Positions 30,430-35,985 of a DNA stretch of 35,985 bases are shown here, in pieces; positions within the stretch are counted from its first letter, which is position 1, and each line of letters starts with the position of its first letter. The position numbers were made by a program, and so were the translations under genes. The notes beneath the pieces were generated by a model. It did no database searches and was not told where the DNA came from. It worked only from the letters and a program-made list of their open reading frames with translations. Source of the DNA: Patulibacter americanus DSM 16676. Lineage in GTDB: Bacteria > Actinomycetota > Thermoleophilia > Solirubrobacterales > Solirubrobacteraceae. The DNA lies in NCBI RefSeq assembly GCF_000420025.1, contig NZ_ATUD01000023.1, forward strand, positions 1-35,985, read 5' to 3'.

Positions 30430-31827
30430 GTGACCCGCTACACCACCGCCACAGACGCCGACCGCGAGGCGATGCTCGCCGCCGTGGGCGTCGGCTCGAT
30501 CTCCGACCTGCTCGCCGAGCAGATCCCGCAGGCGCTGCTCCTGGACCGCCCGCTCGAAATCCCGGACGGGCTCTCCGAGCAGGAGGTCTACACCCACGTC
30601 GCCGGCCTGGCCGCGCGCAACACGTCCGCGGAGGACGAGGTCACGTTCCTCGGCGCCGGGATGTACGACCACTACGTCCCCGCGATCATCGACATGCTGA
30701 TGGGGCGGTCGGAGTTCCTGACCCCCTACACGCCGTACCAGCCCGAGGTCTCGCAGGGCGGGCTGCAGGTCATGTTCGAGTACCAGACGGCGATCTCGGA
30801 GCTCACCGCGCTGCCGGTCTCCAACGCCTCGGTCTACGAGGGCCCGAGCGCCGTGGCCGCCGCCGCGTACCTGGCGAAGCTCGTCAACGGCAAGACGCGC
30901 ATCGTCGTCTCCGCCGGCGCGCACCCGCACACGATCCAGACGCTGCAGACGCTCGCCGTCGGCTACGGCTCCGAGGTCGTCGTCGTCCCGCTGAAGGACG
31001 GCCGCACCGACGCCGAGGCGTGGGCCGCCGCGTTCGACGAGGACACGTCCGCCGCGATCGTCCAGCAGCCGAACTTCCTCGGCGCCGTCGAGGACGTCCA
31101 GGCGCTGTCCGACGCCGCGCGTGCCGGCGGTCCGAAGGCCGTGGTCATCGGCTCCTACGACCCGCTCACGCTCGGCGTGCTGGCGCCCCCCGGCGAGGTC
31201 GGCATCGACGTCGCCGTCGGCGAGGGCCAGTCGCTGGGCAACCGCCTCGACTTCGGCGGCCCGTCCTTCGGGTTCTTCGCGGCGCGCGAGGCGTTCCTGC
31301 GCCGCATGCCGGGCCGCATCGCGGGCGAGACGACCGATGTCGACGGCCGCCGCGGCTTCGTGCTGACGCTCCAGACCCGCGAGCAGCACATCCGTCGCGA
31401 GAAGGCGACGTCGAACATCTGCACCTCGCAGGCGCTCAACGCGCTGGCCGGCGTCGTCTACCTCAGCTGGCTCGGCCGCGACGGGCTCCCCGAGCTCGCC
31501 AACCTGCTCGTCCAGCGCACGCACTACGCGCGCACCACCCTGGCGGCCGTCGAGGGCGTCGAGCTCCTGCACGAACAGCCCGTCGTCCGCGAGTTCGCGC
31601 TGCGCCTGCCCGGCGTCGACGTGCAGGGGGTCGTCTCCTACTGCCAGGACCACGGCGTCAACCCCGGCCTCGCGCTGTCCCGCACGCACGGGGGCCAGTT
31701 CGACGACGGCCTGCTCGTGGCGATCACGGAGCAGCGCACGAAGGAGCAGATCGACGAGCTCGCCCGCCTGCTCGGCGACGCCGTCGCCGCCCAGCGAACG
31801 GGCACCCGTCAGGAGGTCTCCGCATGA
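30430..31827 (+). CDS. gcvPA: Glycine dehydrogenase (decarboxylating) subunit 1, GcvPA
   Basis: A 465-residue N-terminal half of the split P protein. It forms the heterodimeric, PLP-dependent glycine decarboxylase with GcvPB. Typical blocks are SDLLAEQIPQALLL, FLGAGMYDHYVPAIID, FLTPYTPYQPEVSQGGLQ, FEYQTAISELTALPVSNAS, YEGPSAVAAA, QQPNFLGAVEDV and REQHIRREKATSNICTSQAL. This half lacks the PLP lysine, as expected. The GTG at 30430 has AAGGG 8 bp upstream; an earlier in-frame GTG at 30370 would lie in the intergenic stem-loop. The stop overlaps gcvPB (ATGA). Confidence 0.95.
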   Translation: MTRYTTATDADREAMLAAVGVGSISDLLAEQIPQALLLDRPLEIPDGLSEQEVYTHVAGLAARNTSAEDEVTFLGAGMYDHYVPAIIDMLMGRSEFLTPYTPYQPEVSQGGLQVMFEYQTAISELTALPVSNASVYEGPSAVAAAAYLAKLVNGKTRIVVSAGAHPHTIQTLQTLAVGYGSEVVVVPLKDGRTDAEAWAAAFDEDTSAAIVQQPNFLGAVEDVQALSDAARAGGPKAVVIGSYDPLTLGVLAPPGEVGIDVAVGEGQSLGNRLDFGGPSFGFFAAREAFLRRMPGRIAGETTDVDGRRGFVLTLQTREQHIRREKATSNICTSQALNALAGVVYLSWLGRDGLPELANLLVQRTHYARTTLAAVEGVELLHEQPVVREFALRLPGVDVQGVVSYCQDHGVNPGLALSRTHGGQFDDGLLVAITEQRTKEQIDELARLLGDAVAAQRTGTRQEVSA

Positions 31828-33428
31828 GCACGACCGAGAGCAGCGTCCCGGGCGAGGCCGTGGCCTACGGCGGCGACGGGCCCGGCGCCTCCAAGGTGCC
31901 CGCGCACTCCGTCAACCCCATCCAGCGCGACGTCGCGAAGACGATCTTCGAGAAGAGCGTCGAGGGCCGCCGCGCGTTCGTGGCGCCGCCCTCCGGCGTG
32001 CCCGAGGTCGCCCTGGACGAGATCATCCCGGCGAACCTGCAGCGCAAGGCCCCGGCCCGGCTGCCGCAGATCACGGAGCCCGAGATCGTCCGCCACTACG
32101 TGCGGATCTCGCGCCGGAACTTCGACCTGGACTCGGGCTTCTACCCGCTCGGTTCCTGCACGATGAAGTACAACCCGCGCCTGCACGAGCGCGTCGCCGG
32201 CCTGCCGGGTCACGCACGGCTGCACCCGTTCCAGACGCAGGACCACGCGCAGGGTGCCCTCGAGCTCATGTACGGGCTCGAGCGGCAGCTCGCCGAGGTC
32301 TCGGGTCTGCCCCACGTGTGCCTCCAGCCCTCGGCCGGATCGCACGGCGAGCTCGCCGGCGTGCTGCTCGCCCGGGCCTACCACGAGTCCCGCGGCGAGA
32401 AGCGCACGAAGGTCCTCACGCCCGACACCGCGCACGGCACGAACCCGGCGACGGTGACGATGGCCGGCCTCGAGGTCGTCAAGGTCGCGACGAACCCCGA
32501 CGGCGGCGTCGACATCGACGACCTGCGGGCGAAGGCCGACGAAGACGTCGCGCTGATCATGCTCACGAACCCCAATACCCTGGGGATCTTCGACCCGAAC
32601 ATCGAGGAGATCGCCTCGATCGTCCACGGCGTCGGCGGCGTCCTGTACTACGACGGCGCGAACCTCAACGCCATCATGGGCATCACGCGCCCGGGCGACA
32701 TGGGCTTCGACATCGTGCACTTCAACCTGCACAAGTCGTTCACCCAGCCGCACGGCGGCGGCGGCCCGGGCTCCGGCCCGATCGCCGTCTCCGACCGCAT
32801 CGCGCCGTTCGTGCCGGTGCCGGTGATCCGCAAGGAGGAGTCGGCCGACGGCGCCGCCCCGCGGTTCTCGCTGCTCGACGCCCCGGCCGACGGCCCGGGC
32901 TCGCGGACGATCGGCAAGCTGCGCGGCTTCCAGGGCAACTACGGCGTGTTCGTGCGCTGCTACAGCTACATCAAGTCGCTGGGCGGCACGGGTCTGCGCG
33001 ACGCCTCGGAGATCGCAGTCCTCAACGCGAACTACCTGCTGGCCAAGCTCGACGAGCTCGGGGTGCGCAAGCACCTGCCGCTGGCGTTCGGCACCCGCTG
33101 CATGCACGAGTTCGTGATCTCGGGCGGCCCGATGAAGCGCGAGCTGGGCATCAAGACGCTCGACCTCGCCAAGCGGCTGCTCGATCACGGGTTCCACCCG
33201 CCGACGGTCTACTTCCCGCTGCTCGTCGAGGAGGCGCTCCTCATCGAGCCGGTCGAGACCGAGGCGAAGGAGACGCTCGACGCGTTCGCCGAGGCGCTGG
33301 CCGAGATCCTGGCCGAGGCCGCGGAGGATCCGACGATCGCCCAGAACGCCCCGTACTCGACGCCCGTCCGGCGCCTTGACGAGGCCGGCGCGGCGAAGAA
33401 GCCGCGGATCCGTCAGCCCATCGCATGA
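31824..33428 (+). CDS. gcvPB: Glycine dehydrogenase (decarboxylating) subunit 2, GcvPB
   Basis: A 534-residue catalytic half of the split P protein. PLP Lys304 lies in FNLHKSFTQPHGGGGPG. Other blocks are FYPLGSCTMKYNPRLHE, HPFQTQDHAQGALELMY, QPSAGSHGELAGVLLARAYH, TPDTAHGTNPATVTMAG, LTNPNTLGIFDPNIEEIA, YYDGANLNAIMG, GNYGVFVRCYSYIKSLGG and CMHEFVIS. The ATG lies in an ATGA overlap with gcvPA and has a full AGGAGG (31811-31816). An N-terminal stretch of about 25 residues (STTESSVPGEAVAYGGDG) precedes the usual start. The stop overlaps an SRPBCC gene by 4 bp. Confidence 0.96.
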   Translation: MSTTESSVPGEAVAYGGDGPGASKVPAHSVNPIQRDVAKTIFEKSVEGRRAFVAPPSGVPEVALDEIIPANLQRKAPARLPQITEPEIVRHYVRISRRNFDLDSGFYPLGSCTMKYNPRLHERVAGLPGHARLHPFQTQDHAQGALELMYGLERQLAEVSGLPHVCLQPSAGSHGELAGVLLARAYHESRGEKRTKVLTPDTAHGTNPATVTMAGLEVVKVATNPDGGVDIDDLRAKADEDVALIMLTNPNTLGIFDPNIEEIASIVHGVGGVLYYDGANLNAIMGITRPGDMGFDIVHFNLHKSFTQPHGGGGPGSGPIAVSDRIAPFVPVPVIRKEESADGAAPRFSLLDAPADGPGSRTIGKLRGFQGNYGVFVRCYSYIKSLGGTGLRDASEIAVLNANYLLAKLDELGVRKHLPLAFGTRCMHEFVISGGPMKRELGIKTLDLAKRLLDHGFHPPTVYFPLLVEEALLIEPVETEAKETLDAFAEALAEILAEAAEDPTIAQNAPYSTPVRRLDEAGAAKKPRIRQPIA

Positions 33429-33862
33429 GCGAGGTCAAGGCGGTCACCGAGCAGCACATCCAGGCGCCCGCGGCGACGGTCCGCGCGGCCCTGGCGGACT
33501 ACGCCACGGTGCGGCCCAAGATCCTCACGGAGCACTACCGGGACTTCCGGGTGCTCGAGGGCGGGGTCGGGGACGGCACGGTCGCCGCTTGGACGCTGCA
33601 GGCCACGCAGAAGCGCTCGCGCGACGTGGTGGCGGACGTCGACATCACGTCGACGGGGGACGTCGTCGAGCGCGACCGCAACTCGACGCTCGTGACGACC
33701 TACCGGGTCACGTCCCACTCCGACACCGTCTCGCACGTCCGCGTCGAGACGACGTGGAAGGGTGCGGGCGGCATCGGCGGGTTCTTCGAGCGCACCTTCG
33801 CGCCGAAGGGCCTGGACCGCATCCACGCCGCGGTCCTGACGAACCTCGACCGCGAGCTGTAG
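33425..33862 (+). CDS. SRPBCC-superfamily (START/polyketide cyclase-like) protein
   Basis: A 145-residue protein with the layout of a small SRPBCC ligand-binding fold: an opening beta strand (VTEQHIQAPAATVRAALADY), a loop and strands (YRDFRVLEGGVGDGTVAAWT), and a long C-terminal helix (GLDRIHAAVLTNLDREL). These proteins bind hydrophobic ligands or act as cyclases; no ligand can be named. The ATG sits in an ATGA overlap with gcvPB, so it is probably translated together with the glycine cleavage genes, though a role there is unknown. There are no signal peptide or membrane segments. Confidence 0.75.
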   Translation: MSEVKAVTEQHIQAPAATVRAALADYATVRPKILTEHYRDFRVLEGGVGDGTVAAWTLQATQKRSRDVVADVDITSTGDVVERDRNSTLVTTYRVTSHSDTVSHVRVETTWKGAGGIGGFFERTFAPKGLDRIHAAVLTNLDREL

Positions 33863-33882
33863 GCCGGGGGCGGGGCGCGGTC

Positions 33883-33918
33883 GCGTCCCGCCCGCAGGCG
33901 TCCCGCCCGCAGGCGTCC
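33883..33918 (+). repeat. 15-bp tandem repeat
   Basis: GCGTCCCGCCCGCAG occurs at 33883-33897 and 33898-33912, with the first six bases again at 33913-33918. It lies in the 122-bp gap between the SRPBCC gene and the NudC-like gene. It contains no hairpin or gene that I can see. Confidence 0.6.
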
Positions 33919-33971
33919 GACGACGGCGCGGCGTTCGCTCCCGCGAATCCGGGCCGCGGTCGACGGCTCCC

Positions 33972-33977
33972 TACGCT
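33972..33977 (+). promoter_or_regulatory. -10 box of the NudC-like gene (leaderless geometry)
   Basis: TACGCT followed by 7 nt and the ATG at 33985, with no Shine-Dalgarno. The expected transcript start falls on or next to the ATG. Confidence 0.45.
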
Positions 33978-33984
33978 TGTGCTG

Positions 33985-34950
33985 ATGCCCGAACCCAACG
34001 CGTTCACCGGTGCCGAGCTCGACCGCGCCGCCGACCGGCGCCGCCGCGACACCGACTGGCTCGCCGCCCAGCGGGCGGACCCCGCGGCGCGCGCCGTGGT
34101 CCTCGGCGACGCCGGTGTGCGGGTGCAGGGCGCCGCGCTCGAGCTCGTCCCCCTCGGCGACCTGCCCGAGACCGCCGGCGAGGCCGACGAGCGCCTGCTG
34201 CTGCTCGGCGTGGACGCGACCGGGCCGCTCTTCGCGTTCGACGAGAACCCGCCGCCCGAGGGGCGCCGGGCGCCGCTCGTGGGCGCCGGCGGCATGCGCG
34301 GCGAGGCCGCGCCCGAGGCCCCGGGGCGGCTCGGGCTGCGCCACGCCGCCCAGGGGCTCCCGCAGGCCGACGGCGGGCTCGTGGCCTACGCCGCCGCGCT
34401 CCTGAACTGGCACCGGGCGAGTCGCTTCTGCGGCGTCTGCGGCGGCCGGACGGTGACGGAGGAGGCCGGCATGTCGCGGGTCTGCACGGTCTGCGGCACG
34501 CACCACCATCCGCGCGCCGACCCCGTCGTGATCATGCTCGTCACGGACGGCGACCGGGTGCTGCTCGGCCGCCAGAGCGCGTGGCCCGCCCGCCGCTACT
34601 CGACGCTCGCCGGGTTCGTCTCTCCCGGGGAGAGCCTGGACGAGGCGGTGGCCCGCGAGGTGCTCGAAGAGGTCGGCGTCCACGTGGGGCAGCCGATCTA
34701 CCACAGCTCCCAGCCCTGGCCGTTCCCCGTCTCGCTCATGCTCGGCTTCGTCGTGCCGTACCTCTCGGGCGAGATCGGCGAGGGCACGGACGACGAGCTC
34801 GAGGACGCCCGCTGGTTCACCCGCGACGAGGTCCGCGACGCCGTGCGCGACGACTCGTGGGACGACGAACCGGGTCCCGGTGACGGCCTGCTGCTGCCGC
34901 CGCGCTCGGCCATCGCCCGCCGGCTCATCGAGTCCTGGGTCGACGGCTAG
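33985..34950 (+). CDS. nudC: NudC-type NAD(H) pyrophosphatase (Nudix hydrolase)
   Basis: A 321-residue Nudix enzyme expected to split NADH into NMNH and AMP; family members can also remove NAD caps from RNA. It has an N-terminal domain (1-135), a zinc ribbon with CGVCGG and CTVCGT, then HHHPRADPVVIML where many family members have H-Y-P-R. The Nudix box is GFVSPGESLDEAVAREVLEE followed by VGV, with all REXXEE residues. The SQPWPFPVSLMLGF motif that marks NADH-preferring members is intact. The ATG at 33985 lies 7 nt after a TACGCT -10. It converges on the universal stress gene. Confidence 0.93.
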   Translation: MPEPNAFTGAELDRAADRRRRDTDWLAAQRADPAARAVVLGDAGVRVQGAALELVPLGDLPETAGEADERLLLLGVDATGPLFAFDENPPPEGRRAPLVGAGGMRGEAAPEAPGRLGLRHAAQGLPQADGGLVAYAAALLNWHRASRFCGVCGGRTVTEEAGMSRVCTVCGTHHHPRADPVVIMLVTDGDRVLLGRQSAWPARRYSTLAGFVSPGESLDEAVAREVLEEVGVHVGQPIYHSSQPWPFPVSLMLGFVVPYLSGEIGEGTDDELEDARWFTRDEVRDAVRDDSWDDEPGPGDGLLLPPRSAIARRLIESWVDG

Positions 34951-34979
34951 GGCGCGACCCGGCGTCCGGCCGGCGCGCG

Positions 34980-35007
34980 GCCCGGCCGGCACGGCGGCCG
35001 GCCGGGC
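34980..35007. terminator. Bidirectional hairpin terminator
   Basis: GCCCGGCCGGC (34980-34990) is perfectly complementary to GCCGGCCGGGC (34997-35007) with a 6-nt loop. It lies in the 72-bp gap between the converging nudC-like and universal-stress genes. Confidence 0.7.
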
Positions 35008-35022
35008 TGGCGCCGACGCTGC

Positions 35023-35946
35023 TCAGGCCTCGGCGGGCGCGGTGCGGGGCACCACGACGACGGGGCAGCTCGCCCGGTCCAGGACCGCGCGCGAGACGCT
35101 CCCCAGCAGCACGTGCTGGACCGGACCGAAGTCGCGCGAGCCCAGCACGAGCAGGTGCAGCTCGGCGGAGTGGTCCGCGAGCCGGTCGGCCGTGCCGCCG
35201 TGGAGGGTGACCGCGCGGGCGCGGGCCTCGGCCGGCAGGGTGCCGGCGCGCTCGGTGAGGAGCGCCTCGACCTCGGCGTCGACGTCGTCCGGGCTCGGCG
35301 GCAGCGACGGGATCGGGGCGGGGCCGCCGAAGCCGTCGGTCTGCGGGGCGATCTCGAAGTCGGCGACGCCGATGACCTCGAGCGGACGGTCCATCGCGAC
35401 CGCCAGGCGGGCCGCGAGATCCGCGGCGGCGTCGGCGACGCCGGATCCGTCGTAGCCCACACCGATCGGACCGATCGCCCGGGTGGCGTCGGCCTCGTGG
35501 GCGTGGCCCTCCGTGCGCGGCGGGATCGCCACGGGGCACGGGGCGCCGTGGACGATGCCCGTCGAGTCGCTGCCGAGCACCAGCCGGCCGAGCGCGCCGT
35601 GCTGGCCGGGGCCGACGACGATCAGGTCGGCCTCCCGGCCCTCCGCCAGGTCGTGCAGTGCGTAGGCGGGGGAGGAGACGGGGAGCGAGAGCAGCTCCAC
35701 GCGCTCCTGCTGAGCGGCCGGCAGCGTGTCCCGCAGGCCCTCGAGCAGGCGCATGCCGTCGCCGTGCAACGCGTCGTCGAGCTCCTCCCGCTTGCCGCGA
35801 CGCCCGAAGCGCGTGGCGTTCGGGGAGTACGCGTGGACGAGCACCAGCTCGGAGTCGTCGCGCAGCGCGGCGAGCTCGGCGGCCAGGCGCAGAGCGTCGC
35901 GCGTGCCGGGGCCGTCGTCGCACCCGACGAGGATCTGCTGGAACAA
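35023..35946 (-). CDS. Tandem-domain universal stress protein (UspA family)
   Basis: A 307-residue protein with two UspA folds. Domain 1 (about 1-145) starts MFQQILVGCDDGPGTRDALR and ends with the nucleotide-loop pattern VVGPGQHGALGRLVLGS. Domain 2 (about 155-300) has IGVGYDGSGVADAAADLA and ends LVLGSRDFGPVQHVLLGSVS, then CPVVVVP. The G-x2-G-x9-G-S loop indicates ATP binding. Such proteins are induced by starvation or other stress in many bacteria. The start is a TTG at 35946, supported by GGAAGG six bases upstream (35953-35958 on the minus strand). No partner gene is visible before the window edge. Confidence 0.93.
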   Translation of the reverse strand: MFQQILVGCDDGPGTRDALRLAAELAALRDDSELVLVHAYSPNATRFGRRGKREELDDALHGDGMRLLEGLRDTLPAAQQERVELLSLPVSSPAYALHDLAEGREADLIVVGPGQHGALGRLVLGSDSTGIVHGAPCPVAIPPRTEGHAHEADATRAIGPIGVGYDGSGVADAAADLAARLAVAMDRPLEVIGVADFEIAPQTDGFGGPAPIPSLPPSPDDVDAEVEALLTERAGTLPAEARARAVTLHGGTADRLADHSAELHLLVLGSRDFGPVQHVLLGSVSRAVLDRASCPVVVVPRTAPAEA

Positions 35947-35985
35947 GGGAGGCCTTCCGGAAGGGGTCGTACTGCTCGCCCACGG

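Noticed and set aside
1..35985. tRNA, rRNA, insertion sequence or prophage genes
   Set aside because: No cloverleaf with a TTCRA arm, rRNA segment, transposase or integrase motif, or flanking inverted repeats were seen; the composition is uniform apart from short promoter regions.

Overview
The window is a very GC-rich stretch (clearly above 70% GC by eye) of an actinobacterial-type chromosome. The probable source is the class Thermoleophilia (Solirubrobacterales, Patulibacter/Conexibacter-like). This is inferred, without any database search, from the ftsZ-without-ftsA division cluster, a DUF3352 lipoprotein, MurE with the DNPR meso-diaminopimelate motif, a split GcvPA/GcvPB glycine decarboxylase, GTG/TTG starts, and several starts lying 6-8 nt behind a TANNNT -10 box.

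Layout. (1) 1-2868: the end of a chemotaxis receptor, a CheW-like protein, and an OmpR-type response regulator overlapping a short histidine kinase. (2) 2865-6359: four overlapping Tad/Flp pilus machinery genes (cpaB, cpaF, tadB, tadC) in one run with the two-component genes, with no pilin, prepilin peptidase or secretin visible. (3) 6447-8210 (minus): a DUF3352 lipoprotein. (4) 8211-8815: a 605-bp divergent intergenic region dense with regulatory patterns. (5) 8816-25107: the division and cell-wall (dcw) cluster mraZ-rsmH-ftsL-like-ftsI-murE-murF-mraY-ftsW-murG-[antisense secreted protein]-murC-ftsQ-ftsZ; murD, murB, ddl and ftsA are absent. (6) 25266-27055 (minus): a flotillin and a small NfeD-like partner. 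(7) 27137-28780: an acyl-CoA synthetase. (8) 28810-33862: glycine cleavage genes gcvT-gcvH-gcvPA-gcvPB plus a translationally coupled SRPBCC protein. (9) 33985-34950: a NudC-type NADH pyrophosphatase, converging on a tandem universal stress protein (35023-35946, minus).

The dcw genes make and polymerise lipid II: MurE and MurF build the stem peptide, MraY and MurG build the lipid intermediates, FtsW and FtsI polymerise and crosslink at the septum, FtsQ and the FtsL-like protein link the septal machinery, and FtsZ forms the ring. The gcv genes together form the glycine cleavage system.

The most interesting part is the region between the DUF3352 gene and mraZ. It carries a 10-bp-phased GTGGG array reading toward mraZ (the expected MraZ operator), a second larger array on the opposite strand reading toward the DUF3352 gene, two matches to the Gram-positive/actinobacterial LexA (SOS) box, a phased run of CGAAC half-sites, and a perfect 20-bp palindrome beside the predicted DUF3352 promoter. 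Together these suggest that the dcw cluster and the divergent lipoprotein are jointly controlled by MraZ and the DNA-damage response. That is an inference from motifs only.
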